From assembly GCA_017591395.1 (NCBI GenBank), contig WEDG01000203.1:1-64000 (forward strand): a DNA stretch of 64,000 nt, in the 5' to 3' direction. Numbering within the stretch: the first letter of the stretch is position 1; each line of letters starts with the position of its first letter. The notes under the pieces are model-generated. The model made no database searches. It was not told the origin of the DNA and saw only the letters and a list, made by a program, of their open reading frames with translations. The position numbers were made by a program, and so were the translations under genes. The stretch is from Schistocephalus solidus. Taxonomy: Eukaryota > Platyhelminthes > Cestoda > Diphyllobothriidea > Diphyllobothriidae. Below are positions 12,741-24,561 of this stretch, one piece after another.

Positions 12741-13343
12741 CTCTTTACCAGATGGAAATAAAATGGCTTCTCTTTTGAAAACCGACTGAAAGAACTGGGA
12801 AAAGTGTTCAGCTTTGTTTTAATTTCTGATATCTAGAAACCAACATCATTTTCTCATAACAGGAATGGGGTTTCTGTTAGGTGTACCTTTTCTTGCATAG
12901 CTGTAGGGCAATTTGGGATTCGGATAACTGCTCGCTGGAGCAAATCTCTCTCGTAATCCTTTCGGTATTTTAAGATCAAGCTTTTAACCTTTTCCTTTGA
13001 GTTTTGTATGATTGCAAAGCTAAATTTTTCACTGGATTGGCAAAATTCCTTCCAATGCCTTCCTTGCCTGTTAATCTCTCATTTTAGATCCAATGTAAGC
13101 CACCGTGGTCTATAAGATATCGTTAATTTTGATGGCTGTCAGTAGCATTTTATTGGATTCAACAAAAACTCCTTAAATAATTTTCAGTCCTCAGTGACCT
13201 TCCCGGATAATAGAAGATCCCAGTCTATTCGTGAGGCATCAGCTCTCATCTTGCAAAAGTCTCCTCGCCATAGATTGGGCCTGGTCTCATTTATTGCAGA
13301 TGGCACAGAATATAAACCATACTCCCATGAAAGCACTGCATAA

Positions 13344-13884
13344 TCACTTCGACCAAGTGGAGGTAGGCAGTGTACGTTCGTCTATACTGTCAGGATCTTT
13401 AGTGAATACGAGATATATAAAACAAGCCTGTTGTCCTCCACGTGCTCTTGTTGGAACAAAGACATGTCGCATGAGAAGAGCTTCAAGTGTTGACTTTAGC
13501 AGATGGTGATCAAAGGAAAACTTTGAGCACTGCGTCTGCAGATCGTTCCATCGAATGCTGGGTGCATTGAAATCACCCATGAGAACAAACATCAGGTCGA
13601 CTGCTTACCTCCTTTATGTTCTCCAACAAACAAGTATCAGCATCTGTGTCTGTCCCGGTTGTCCGAAAGAGAGTCATGACTTCAAGGAACTGCGATCCGG
13701 ATGTCTTTATTTTCAGCCAAATAGCCTCAATACCATTGCTAATCTTCTCTGTAATTTCACACACTGTGAAATTGCTTTTGACGTACATCGCAACTCCTCC
13801 ACCCTTGCAGTTGGTGCGGTCTTTTTTAACAACTGGTACTCGGATAAGGCTTCTTCGCAATCGCTGATGTTCTGTGACAGCCAC
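13344..13884 (-). pseudogene. LINE AP-endonuclease domain
   Basis: Two overlapping minus-strand frames give the domain. The first (13,884-13,573) has GGGVAMYVKSNFTV and IEAIWLKI. The second (13,592-13,344) has VLMGDFNAPSIRWND followed by FTKDPDSID. A frameshift near 13,580 separates them. It belongs to the element at 11,150-14,760. Active versions nick the target DNA. Confidence 0.75.
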
Positions 13885-13921
13885 GTTTCTGTGATTGCTA
13901 TAATATCGGAAAAGAGAATGG

Positions 13922-14760
13922 CTACCTGTATTCTAAGTTCATCGAGCTTCGAAAATAGACTTTGGCGTTGGTATACAGAAATTTAAGTATGCAACACTCG
14001 GCAGTGCCAAATTCAGTTTGTCTCGAGTTTGCCAAGACTAATTTGCTGCTGCCGTCATGAGCATTGGTTGATATCAGAGCAATGTTGCGTTTCGCTGTAT
14101 CACGCGTCCCCTGAAAATAACCAGCCCGTTCTCTCCAGCTCCAAGTCTCCTCCTTATTTCTATCGCTAATTCGCGGCTTTTCAGACATTCTGCTGGAAAG
14201 TAGTCCGGCTGAAAAAAAAACCTGCTTATGTGAGTTTCGAAGGTTAGTTTTTATCGAGAGAATTAGCTTAGCCTTTTCTTTGTTGTCCAACACAATTTTG
14301 ATAGGCCGTAGTCTCACGGTTTCTGAATATACACTTTCCTTTTTTCTGAGCCTGAAGGCTGCGCGAACGGTTATCTTCTCTCCCGAATGAAGTATATCGT
14401 TCAGTAGGTGCTGAAACATTGCACGATCAAGGGATATCCTTTTCTTTGAGAGGTGAGCATTTTATTCAGGTAAGCCCTGGATAACTACGCAGTTCTCTCG
14501 GTCTAGGGCGTCCTTAAATACACTGCTGACCATATTTTCCTCTGAATGGCCAGAAGGATTTATTAGGGTTGTTTTTTACTTTATAATCGTGTTATGGTGT
14601 TTTCAATTCTATCTTGCAACTCATTGGTGTTTTCACTCTCAACTTAGAGCTCTTTAGAACTGCTGGGATAGCCAGCAGAAAGTGCGTCTGAAGTCGGAAC
14701 TGCCTTTGGAAGAGGCATTAAATATATATATATTCAAGAGTTTTTTTTTCACTACTAGCC
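13922..14760 (-). pseudogene. LINE ORF1 remnant with coiled coil
   Basis: The lower part (14,419-13,922) is open and includes FQHLLNDILHSGEKITVRA and RLRPIKIVLDNKEKAKLI, the nucleic-acid-binding pattern also seen at about 9,700. The upper part, in an adjoining frame, shows a heptad-like ENTNELQDRIENTITRL and a block with ENCVVIQGLPE. This order, coiled coil then RRM-like domain, is typical of LINE ORF1. It belongs to the element at 11,150-14,760. Confidence 0.5.
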
Positions 14761-14839
14761 TGATCCCCACTGAAAGATTCATCTGACAATGCCCGTCAAC
14801 ATGTATTAAATACAATAATAATTATTATTATTCTTACAT

Positions 14840-15640
14840 TTGTATTGGATTGACGAAATTCATTCAAAAGCCTCCATTTCCTGTTTAGTGCTCTTTTTAG
14901 ATACATCATTAGCCACTGTGGTTGGATGAATATCTTACGTTTTTAGGACAGACAGTGGCATTCTATAAGATTCAAAAACCACCCCTTTTATAAATTATAG
15001 TCCTCAGGCACGTTCCCGGAGAAGAGAAGATCCCAATCCTTCATGATGCCTCAGCTCTCCTTTTTCAAAAGTCTCATCGACATAGATTGGGCCTGGTTTC
15101 ATTCACTGCAGATGGTGCAGTACTCCCAGGAAAGTACTGCATAATCACTTCAACCAAGTGGAGGAAGGCAATATTCGTCGTCTAAACTGTCAGGATCTTA
15201 AGTGAAAATGAGATCTTACCAACTAGCATGTTGTCCTCCACGTGGTCTTGTTGGAACAAAATACATGTTGTGTGAGAAGAGCTTCAAGTTTTGAAAAGTG
15301 CAGACGGCGATTGAAAGAAAACTTTGAGCACTGCGCCTGCAAATCGTTCTATCGAACGCTGGGTGCATTGAAGTCACCCATGAGAAACATCAGGTCATCT
15401 ACCAATCTCCTTTATATTCTACAGCAATCAAGTATCAGCGTCGATATCTGCACCGCTGGTCGGAAGAGAGTCTAACTTCAAGGAACTAAGATCGGCGTGT
15501 CTTTTTAATCAGCCAATTAGCCGCGAGGGTATTGATAATCGTCCCTGGCCTTTCACACAGTAAAATTGCCCTTAGCATTCATCGTAACTCCTCCAACCTG
15601 GTGGTGGGTGCAGTCTCTCCTGAACAATGGAAATATGAAT
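14840..15640 (-). mobile_element. LINE endonuclease-region fragment, diverged duplicate of 13.04-13.87 kb
   Basis: Nucleotide similarity to about 13,040-13,870 is obvious by eye over most of the stretch: both contain CATAGATTGGGCCTGGT, then CACTTCRACCAAGTGGAGG-like and CTGTCAGGATCTT blocks in the same order. On the minus strand it keeps GGVTMNAKGNFTV (GGGVAMYVKSNFTV in the other copy). It is more decayed than its partner and ends before the RT. Confidence 0.7.
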
Positions 15641-15649
15641 CAAAGAACC

Positions 15650-16110
15650 ACTCAGCTTTTGAAGCGAGTTTGTTAGTAGGTCTCCATTTCTGTCTGATTT
15701 CTCACCCCTTTGCTTGTAAGATACTGTTTTTTGAAGCCCATAGAAAGCGGGTTTCGCATGTCTTCAATGGAAGTTGTGTTAACTAATTTGTTAGAACTCT
15801 AATAGCAATTTTTGTGTGCCTGACAATCCCAATGTCTCACGAAAAGGTCGCTGACGTCTATTCATTAGAACAGGCCAAGAAATTTTCCAGTCAAACTAAT
15901 ATCCTGAATACGGACGACTAAAGCACCCCAGCAATTCAGTGGAACGCAGTTCAAGCGTCAGACCCTAAAATATTTTCGACTACTTTTTGATATAAGAAAT
16001 TGAAGAATCCACCTTGCGCAATATGTAATTTTACAACCAGAACAAATGAATGGCAAAGAGCAACCGGCCTGTAATTTATTTTTACGAAAACATCAGGCAC
16101 CATCAATGAG
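15650..16110 (-). mobile_element. LINE reverse transcriptase fragment
   Basis: Around 16,100-16,040 the minus strand reads VPDVFVKINYRPVAL, the NYRPV-type motif of LINE RT fingers, then degraded pieces with KVVENIL and a TNxLTQ stretch. In the minus direction this RT piece comes before the endonuclease fragment at 14,840-15,640, the reverse of normal ORF2 order. The two fragments therefore come from separate insertions or a rearrangement. Confidence 0.5.
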
Positions 16111-16419
16111 GTCATATACAGCCCCACCCCCTGCCGGCCAACTTGACTATGAAGTGCTTATTTGGGGTTATTAGTAATTCTCTGTTTTGCGCATTTTAGC
16201 CCAAAATCGACGAAAATTGTGTAAGTTATTTTGTCTTAGATGGGGTCAGAGTTAACCAAACTCGACTGGAGGTCAACGTTTGTTGGCAATGTCAGCGTAG
16301 ATTGGGAGTTAATCAATATTGTGCTTCGGAAGCAAATCGACAAACACAGTTAACCAACGAGTGTAACTCAGAAAAATTGAACTTGGTGGTAAATAAATAT
16401 ATAAAAATGTAGAAAAAGG

Positions 16420-17180
16420 GGAGTTGAGATTGTGGAGAAAATGCTTCGAAACCAGGCACGAAAAATATACCAATAATTAAAGACGAACACAGAGGAAGAT
16501 ATCGAAAAAAACATGCTCATAAAATGCCTCGGTAATTTGAGGCGATGCGTCCTTAAGAATTGACGCAGAAATCCAAATAACTCCGCAGCTACCTCAGAAG
16601 ACAAACACAAAAAGGCACCATAGTTCCTTAATTAAAAATCTTTGGGACTGAAGACAAGGACATGGCCGAGTATTTTTCAGTTTTTCGAAATGGAGTAAAA
16701 TTAGGAATCAGTGCTCCTTTATCCATCCGCAGCGGACCTAAGGAAACCAAACATGAACCTCTCCTGTTTTCAGAAGATATTACGTGCAGGAATTAAAAGA
16801 ATTGAAATTTCCAGGTCCAGACGAGATTCCGGCCAAGCTTCTCAGAGGAATTACCTTTACGACTGTTTGTGCTCACTCCAATTTCATTTGAATCTGGAAC
16901 ACTTCACATAAATTCGAAACTAGAACATAAAGTCTCTAAGCGGTAACCGGGCATCGATTAAAAATCCCAAGTTTTGAAGCTTGACAGACATTTTCGTCAA
17001 AGTCACGAAGAGCTAACTGGTGCAAATTTTAACACGAGTTTTGAAAGGAAGAACCTGTATGACAAATTTCCTGCAGATCTAAAAGATGGGCATGAGGCTC
17101 CCATCGATTTCCTTGGCTAACAACCTCTTTGACACTGTAAAACCAGTGCTGCAATACAACTTAGAAGGAATATGAACCTT
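16420..17180 (+). mobile_element. LINE reverse transcriptase fragment (plus strand)
   Basis: At about 16,785-16,845 the plus strand reads QELKELKFPGPDEIPAKLL, the KSPGPDGIP-type motif before the RT fingers of CR1-group LINEs. Upstream there is a YFSVF-like linker piece. Downstream (17,080-17,140) there is a weak GHEAPIDFLG match to the RT region after the first catalytic box. The fragment has no long open frame and no catalytic motif that I can read. Confidence 0.5.
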
Positions 17181-18429
17181 AGGTTACTTCCCAATATGAA
17201 TCCATGACTGTCACGCGAGTCAGTGCTAGTTGTGCACATGGAGCAAAAGTAGTCAAGACGTTAGGCTTCAGATCTAGACACAGTTTTTCCTAATATATAT
17301 AGGCGAGTGAGCAAGCAATTTGTATTCTGAAGCAGTAATAATTGTTAACAGCATACAAATGTCGAGTAGAATCCTAAACTCTGCCCTCGCAGACAGCTTA
17401 AGATCAAAATCAGTATATTGGATTTGTGATAAAGTCATTGGCTTTTGCGATTTCGCGCCACTTGTTGTACAGTAATTTGTCTAGGCAACTTCGCCAGATC
17501 CACGAACACTAGATACGTCATTATCAACAAAGCAGATTTACAACACGTGAAGCCCCGAATCCTTTGCGTGCTGACGATGAAATTCTTCACAATATCTGTT
17601 AATTGCTCCGGACTGATCAATTTTGGTGGAATATGATCGTTCGCGATGGAGGTCCCTTGTAAAAAATTACAAAAAATTCGTTAAACCACATTTTTGTGCT
17701 ATTCTAAACAAAACTGGACACATTGGATAGTTCAACATCAGAATACAGTACATAATTTTCAAAAGAAAGTCACAAAACTGGTTGAAAGTCCAAGGGCCGT
17801 GCTATATGCAACCTGCCTAGCTATCACTAATCACTTTGCTTTGAAATACAAGCAAATGCGTGAGGATCTCTGAAAAGCATCCCACATTGTGAATGGGTAA
17901 AACTCTTGCCTGTTTTCTGAGTTCTTATTGGATTTGCTGCCATAGTCAATCTCAGAGCTCACCCATTAAAACTGCATGTTCAGCAGTCAAGACTGTATGT
18001 GCGCAAGTTCTCCTTTTCTGATAGAATGTGTAAGAAAAGGATTGTTCTCCCGCAGATAATTTGATCTCACTATAGATGGAAAATTTAAAGAAAACTTGAC
18101 CAAATTATTTTGCAAAATAAGTCAGAGTGGGGATGGATAAAGCTTAGTGCTTGAGAATAAGCCATAATTGCCACATTTTGTACTGCTCTTGAACTACTGC
18201 AACGCACTATACGCTGAAAATAGGGTACTGAAACGCTCAAGTAACTGAAATAAACTCAGCATAACTAATTGGGACAGCTAAACCACGATTTCATTAGCGT
18301 ATTTGCTTGTGTGAACTGAATGGGAATTCTTTTAGCTTACGTGGAAAAATAAGAATGTAAAGCTTGCTTCTCTAGTAATTACTGCTTCACATCCAGTATT
18401 CTGTCGCCCCGGCAAAAGGCGATTCCCGG
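17181..18429. other. No gene recognised
   Basis: AT-rich spacer between LINE fragments. Short open frames at 17,435-17,636 overlap on both strands and show no family motif that I recognise. Confidence 0.5.
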
Positions 18430-21400
18430 ATGTACTTACAACCTGCGCAATTCATCATCCGATTATGATGCAAAACTTTGTGAAGTTTTTAAATTGGTTT
18501 CAAAATTCAATTTTAACATTAAAATAATCGCTGGGGATTTAAATTTGCCTGAAATTGACTGGATTTAAAACTTTTTTCCACCAAGCTTTCAGCCTTTCCT
18601 CGATACGATTAATTTTTCTAATTGGTCCCAGCTTGTCTGTTCTTCAACGAAAGACAAGCATATTTTAGATCTGATTTTCACAAACGACATTGCTCCCCTC
18701 TTCGTTGATTTTAAGCAGGGCCTTTTCCATAGTGATTGTTTCATCGAAAAAGATTAGCGCCATTCGTAACTATCATGCTTTTGACCTTGCAGATATGAGC
18801 TTAATTTAATAACTTTTTAGACTCATTGGACAGGCAGCATCTTTCCTCCATGAACGACGCAGCAAGTCTTTCTGACTTCATGTCAGTCGTTCCAAATAAC
18901 ATCCTGGAACTTGTGCCAAAACCAAAATTGTCAAGCACTACGTTTCGGAATCCACCGTTCCTCACTTTCTTTTGCCACGACTAAGGAAATTGAGGAAGCA
19001 GTTCGTTATCTGTACATCTATGGATTGCAGAGATTTTTGAATTAGTCTCTAAGATTCGTCTTGCACGTGACAGACAGAGGAAATCTTGCGCACTCAGTGA
19101 GCCAAACTGTGCAAAATCTGTTGTTCAACTCTTTTACCGTTGATTCTCTTCTAAACGAGGGTATGAAAATGCCTCCATTACTAAACGATGACAAGAACTT
19201 CATTATTGAAGACTCTGACAAGGCAGAACTGTTTAGTTCGTACTTTGAAAATCATCTTACGGTGGAATCTGAACTGGTTCCGACGTTTCAGGCATCCTCA
19301 TTGAATTTTATCAGCACCATTGATTTCTCCTTAGAACTAATTCGTAAGCAAATAATTTGTCTAAAAAACTCGCACTCTTCGGGGACTGACGGTATTCCAA
19401 ACTCAGTTATTAAGAGAGTGCCGAGCTTCCTCCGATTGCTCAGTCATATATTATCAGTTTATATTCTAAATGGATTCTTTCCTGACTCATGGAAGACATC
19501 TTTCTATTCATCCCGTCTCCAAGTCGGGATCTCGTTCGGACGTAAATAATCGTTTGAGACGTTTACAAAACCCCGGCTCAAGCAAAACTTCTTGAAAAAA
19601 TTATTTTAATCAAATTCTCGATATTTGCCTAGAAAATAAGCCTTAAAGCGACTCGCAATATGGTTTTCTACCTGTGAGATCATGCGAAGTGTGTCACTTA
19701 GCTTTTCTGAACCTCATCATTTCCCTTCGTAATGGGCAGCAGTCTGTGGTTGTGATCTTCTTTGACCTGAGCAATTCCTTAGACAAAGTACCGCACAGAC
19801 GTCTTCTGGTGAAACTGGAAGCCCTTGGCATTCGGCCTCCTCTCATTGACTTCATTGGTTCCTACTTGTCTAACCGCAGCCAGAAGTACTTAGTAGGTAA
19901 TAGCCATTCTACGCCTCAGCCGATCACGAGTGGCGTTTCAAGGCACGGTTCTAGGTCCCCTTCTCTTCATTCTATACATAAACGAAATTTAAACTTTACT
20001 CACAAATTCTCAAAATTTCGTTAACGCTGACGATCTCAAGTACATTTATTCATTTTATAAAGACACTGCCGTTAGTTCTGTTGAAAAAATCAACACTGAT
20101 CTATTTATGCTCTCACGTTGGAGCTCTAGTTGGCAGATGGAATTTTCTCTATCCGAGAGTAGTTTCATGTGTTTTGGCCTCACCAAGCTTCCTGGGTCCC
20201 TAGTATTTTAAAATAGTACACTTTTAGAACGATCAACTCTAAGAGACTTAGGCCTAAGTTACAGGAATAAGCTAGCATTATCTCCTCACGCAGATCGAAT
20301 TTCTGCAAAGACTGTACAGATATGTGGTTTTATATCACATAATTTCTACCTTCCGGATATTAAGTTAAACCTATACCGCAGGATTGTTCTTCCTATCCTA
20401 GAATACTGCTGTCCCATCTTTTGGCCGATGAACGCCTCTAACCGCAGTAAGATTGAAAAAGTTCAGAGGGTTTTTACTCGAAGACTATTTTTTCTTCCTG
20501 GATCCAGTATTTCTTATACGGATAGATGCAAGTTAGCAAACATTAAATTTAACTGGGTAAAAAGATTCGAAGCCGGTCTCTCCTTCCTGTTTCGCGTTAA
20601 CTCTAGCCCCAAATCTACCCCGAATTAACGCTCTCACTCCGGTAGATCAACCCTATGCCACTCGTAATTCCTCCATGATCATTTAACCACCCCATAGCTC
20701 CACAAATAAACGTTCTCAGTGTTTTGCCTCCAAATATGCTTTCATATGGAATAATCTTCCACTGAAAATTAGGTTGTCGTCTAAATTAGCTATTTTAAAA
20801 TCTAAATTATGCAAACATTTAACTTTAGTAGATATAAAGTCCTTATTGTCTGTTTCCTTCCCAAACTCGCAACTTTTGGATTTTTGAAAAGGGTCCTCCT
20901 GGTATTTGAGGCAGCTCCCTTAACATTATATTGGTCTCCTTAACTATTTACATCATGATCTGCAGAGTCAATCTTTGCATTCACTTTTTGCGTCCCACTT
21001 ATTTTAAACTAGCATCGCCAACTCTTGACAACCCTTATACTTTCCTCCGACTTTGCAACCCTGATTACGGGTTGATGATCGAGGTGGTTTCTGATGGTTT
21101 CGCCTCGTTGTTGGTTGAATATGCAGTCAGCTAGGTCGCATCTCGATGAGGATCACGTGACCTCTACTTTCCCCTCTTCGTTTCGACCCCATTTGTCCAC
21201 GATGAGCTCCTCCTCATTCACCTCCGACTGGTGGTTATAAAAAGTAGCTCTGAAGGATACATTATCTCTCACTCGACAAGGAGCGTTCTGAACCCTCATA
21301 CGTTGTCAGCAGCATTGCATCAAGCTATTTAAATTTTTTAGTGAAGCAGATTTTTTCTCCTATATTTTTTAAATTGGCGGTTCACCGAACTCCACCTCCG

Positions 21401-21625
21401 ATTTAACCGTAGGAGTTTTTTTACTGCCAAAGATTGTTGACTTTTGTTTTAGAAATGGCAAATCGTTTTGATTCGAATATGCTTGCCATACTACTCATTT
21501 CTGCTGTTCATATGGATGCTCAAATAGTGCCGCAATTGTCCACTTTGTATTTATTTAAAAGCACGATACTAATGTTGTAATAATGGGGCCCTCTGGGTCT
21601 TAAATAAACAATTTATTTATTTATA
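18430..21625 (+). mobile_element. CR1-type LINE, plus-strand copy of family A
   Basis: The longest copy of the family that also occupies 1-1,075. An endonuclease remnant at 18,430-18,750 has IIAGDLNLPEIDW and ILDLIFTND. The linker and RT fingers lie at 19,061-19,549 (SHSSGTDGIPNSVIK, FPDSWKTS). RT motif A is at 19,674-20,024 (FFDLSNSLDKVPH), the NADDLK box at about 20,025, and the thumb and C-terminus run to about 20,630 (KIEKVQRVFTRRL). About 1 kb of 3' untranslated sequence follows, ending in TCTTAAATAAACAATTTATT and a TTTA run near 21,622. The frame is broken several times. The 5' part is missing or unrecognisable. Confidence 0.8.
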
Positions 21626-22035
21626 GTTAAGTTCTTCAAAAATTCCCTTTTGATTTCTAGTGTCAGGATAACCAGAGTAATGAATTTAACCTAGGCATGA
21701 TCGGCCTTTTACCGGTTGCCGTATCAGTCATATTTCAAAAGTAAAAGTTTCTTATGAACGATAAATATTCCAACGTGCATATTCCTAATGTCTATGATAT
21801 CGCACTTCAGAACTTATAATTTGACCGGCATGCGTTTGTCCGTTTATATCTAAAATGCAGCCTTGCCCATATATATAACATGAACAGATACCGTAAGGTA
21901 AACGAATGTTTTCAGCTCAGACCATCTTAGACAAGCCATGCTGTGCGATAGTAAGTTTTGGCTAAAAACACCCGTATTGGGCTTGGTTGTAATAGTCGGT
22001 AAGACATGGATATGGAAACCATCGCATAATAGAGG
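21626..22035. other. No gene recognised
   Basis: A short AT-rich spacer after the LINE 3' end. No coding or RNA signal seen. Confidence 0.5.
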
Positions 22036-22225
22036 TGAACTTAAGTAAAGTCAAGGAAGGGTACCTATTTTTGTGTTCAAAACCTTATCTTTACAGTAGC
22101 CCGAAAAGCAACCCTTAGCATAAGAATCACCCTTATCTACCTTTTAACATATTCCTACTGTAACCCTAAGTTTCATATTCCGTGATTTTAGCACAAGCCC
22201 ATATGAATTGTGGGGTTTGTATTCA
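22036..22225 (+). repeat. Dispersed repeat with degenerate CCTAA-type stretches, copy 1
   Basis: Begins with an AAGGAAGGGTACCTAT block shared with the copy at 29,150. It continues through spaced CCTTA, ACCCTTA and TAACCCTAA motifs and ends in ATTCCGTGATTTTAGCACAA, a tail also found, diverged, in the copies at 29.4 and 44.8 kb. The CCTAA-like motifs are too irregular to be telomere. They resemble a decayed telomere-like minisatellite inside a mobile or dispersed unit. Confidence 0.45.
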
Positions 22226-23901
22226 CATTCGTACCCAAATTTCTAACAGGTCTATACGAAATCATATTTTATAAGTGAGAATATGAAGGAAAGTACCATG
22301 CTCATGCCAATGTACTAAATTACAGCTTTACACCCCGAGTCAACCTATCTTTTGTTTTAACCAATAAACTGGAAAAAATGCTCAAATACCCGGGTATTCT
22401 GGTCCAACATTATTGTTCACAGTTGTATCATGATTTCACTACTCCTCCTTTGTAAGTTTCATTTAGGAATATAAAACTAGGAGGAACTTTCCACATAAGG
22501 ATTCCTATAGTTGCTTATACCATCTGAAATTTCATTTTTTCTGAAGGTTGTTTTGGGTTGTGCTGCTTTTTAGCATCTTAAAATGTAAATTTTTCCATTG
22601 TTTTTAAAGATAATTTCCTTAAATTGAGAAACATGCGTCCATGTTTCCCATAAGCACGAAATATTTCCTTTAATTATTTTTTCTCTCATTTTCGGTTTGT
22701 GCGTGGTAAGCCTTTTCAAATTGTGTTGCAGTTGCAAAACAGACAACCGGCTGGCGCGATCGCACCAACCTCCAGTATCTTGACTCTGTATATGGGCCAT
22801 AACTTGACTTCGATCACTAGGCTTTAGTATGCGTGTGTGGTTTTTGTTTCTGAAGGCGGAAGTTGCGTGGACAATTACGATACTAGGAGAATGGATTTAT
22901 TGTAATGTATGTGCTCCCATTTTCAAGTAAATAGATATGACCTGCACCACGAGAAAACGAGAGGTTGTGTGACACCGATGAACTTTGGTTTGATTTAGTC
23001 TTTATGACTCATCAACACGACTGTATATTGACCGGATGCGCCGTGTATGAGCCGTGTTTCTGTTCACATGTGGAGGTTCGTATTACGATTCCCTTGGTGA
23101 CAGAACAGTATATAAATGTAACTTCAACCTCTGTTTTCTCCCTTCTCTGCCCTCGTGACCTGACCGAGTTCGGCCTGGTGGTTTTTGCATGCTCGTGATC
23201 TTTGCCACTCCTACGGAGGTCGTTTTGTTCGGGAAACCACTAGATCGGTGTCGTCCCATTTTTAATTGAATACACGCTCTACCGAACTAATCTCGGCCAA
23301 AAAAATTCGAAGCCTCTATTTTCGATGATTCCTTTTTCATACACTAAACTTGACCTCCAAAAATATGAAACTGTCACGCCATACTGAATTTCGCTTTCAA
23401 CTTCTCAACTCCATTTTCTTATGCAGACGGAAATTAAGGCTTTCTTCTAGACTGCCAGCCCGAATGTTTTCGACCTCTTCACAACAAATTTCTGTGATCC
23501 AATCTGGTTACATCGTGACCTTCGTAAAGCTGCGTAGAAGATTCAGAGTGAACGGGGAACTATGCATACCCATACATATTTTTCTTATCTCATATTTCCT
23601 TCTTCTATAAGTATTGTGCACTAATATTTCCCTGGCCTGGGGACATGGCAGTTGCATTATGCTAATCGGTTAATGTTTTGAGTTAGTTATGCAACTCAGT
23701 TGAATAAACAAAGAAGGATTGTTATATATAAAGCGAGGTTTTGAAGTTGCTCGTTGTGTAAGCAAACACAAGTCTGTAGACTCAAAGTAAACATGATTAC
23801 CTTTTGAATGAGTTGAATCCAGTATAAAGTCCTTCTAGTCAGCAGCTGGTATTTCATCAACTGTTTGGGGTTACCCATCCCGCAGGTTGACAGCACGTTA
23901 G
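22226..23901. other. Mostly non-coding; may contain upstream exons of the gene ending at 24,197
   Basis: No convincing gene can be assembled. One possible plus-strand exon lies at about 23,451-23,523: it follows a TTTCTTCTAG acceptor, reads TASPNVFDLFTTNFCDPIW, and is followed by a GTAAAG donor. Its phase (1) does not fit the next exon I call. A second, at about 23,185-23,250, reads SAWWFLHARDLCHSYGGRF. Both are short enough to be chance. Confidence 0.3.
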
Positions 23902-24197
23902 GAACTTACCATTTGCCGAGGTCGTGCACAAACTGTTAGCTTACATAACTGACGCGGATGTCCTTCAGCACCAAGCGTTTGATTACATTGGGTAAATAGA
24001 CTGGACTGTGCTCTATTTATCTTGCTTCGTGACTGGCTGTTTTTTTTTTAGTGGAGCATGGAATATTTGGATTCACTGGCGTGTTCAGATGGTGGCAGAT
24101 TCTACATCTGCTGAGGAGGTTTAGCTACCTAACCTTGCACTTTTTCCCTTAAATATAAATATTGCAGTCGAGATATATAATGCCGACTAACGAGTAA
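23902..24197 (+). CDS. 3' exons of an unrecognised spliced gene
   Basis: Three consecutive exons join with consistent phase. Exon 23,902-23,991 reads NLPFAEVVHKLLAYITDADV then LQHQAFDYIG. A 60-nt intron (23,992-24,051) ends in a long T run plus TAG. Exon 24,052-24,118 reads GAWNIWIHWRVQMVADSTSA, then EE. A 49-nt intron (24,119-24,167) ends in TATTGCAG. The last exon, 24,168-24,197, encodes SRYIMPTNE and a TAA stop. If the second intron is not removed, the frame stops one codon after the donor. Very short introns are common in flatworm genes. I do not recognise the protein and cannot place its 5' exons with confidence; the exons are short, so a chance open frame remains possible. Confidence 0.35.
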
Positions 24198-24335
24198 TCG
24201 AGTTGGAGCAAAGCAAACCGTGTGTACATCATGCTTACTAAGATAGAAAGTAGATTTGTACTTACCCGTATTCGGTAGGGCTGCGACCATGTTTGATTGA
24301 AGCGGCCTCGACTTTACCTCTCCAAGCGTGATCTG

Positions 24336-24343
24336 TGACGTCA
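24336..24343. promoter_or_regulatory. Perfect CRE palindrome TGACGTCA
   Basis: A full cAMP-response-element palindrome in a CpG-richer patch between two plus-strand genes. On the minus strand about 40 bp further on, an ATG (about 24,292) is followed by a short open frame reading MVAALPNTG, then a strong donor, GGGTAAGTAC (about 24,268). This could be the first exon of a minus-strand gene or of a divergent transcript. CREB/ATF-type factors bind this palindrome in animals. Its use here is inferred. Confidence 0.3.
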
Positions 24344-24561
24344 GATCTGAACAAATTAAACCATTCTCTTCGTCAGCCACGGAGGCCGAATACCAAACAT
24401 TCAAGGACTGCTTTAATGTTTTATCAAACTGTGACGAGCCAGGTTCGGAGTCGACTTCCCATACCAATTATTGTCCACCTTCAGTACATTAGGACACTCG
24501 ATAGCACCTATGTTTTTCCGAAAAAATTCTGCTGCTATTTTTATGAGTATTTTACTTTAAA

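Larger units (their letters stand above)
11150..14760 (-). mobile_element. Degenerate CR1-type LINE with ORF1, EN and RT
   Basis: A minus-strand element of about 3.6 kb. ORF1 lies at about 14,760-13,922, endonuclease at 13,884-13,344, RT from about 13,040 to 11,657, and a C-terminal block at 11,434-11,249 reads RGHPFKLSVPQVRLD and FFTNRVVEPWNNLPEAIV, followed by TFKHRLDNH. Stops and frameshifts interrupt each part. The RT matches the style of the copy at 4,247-6,270, and its endonuclease region is duplicated in the fragment at 14,840-15,640. Confidence 0.8.

Noticed and set aside
17435..17636. Overlapping frames that at first suggested a retroviral-type integrase
   Set aside because: No catalytic Asp/Glu motif or zinc-binding pattern can be read; the similarity was only in composition.
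24298..24492. Plus-strand open frame with several cysteines opposite the CRE region
   Set aside because: Follows a stop directly, has no good acceptor or donor, and overlaps an equally open minus-strand frame.
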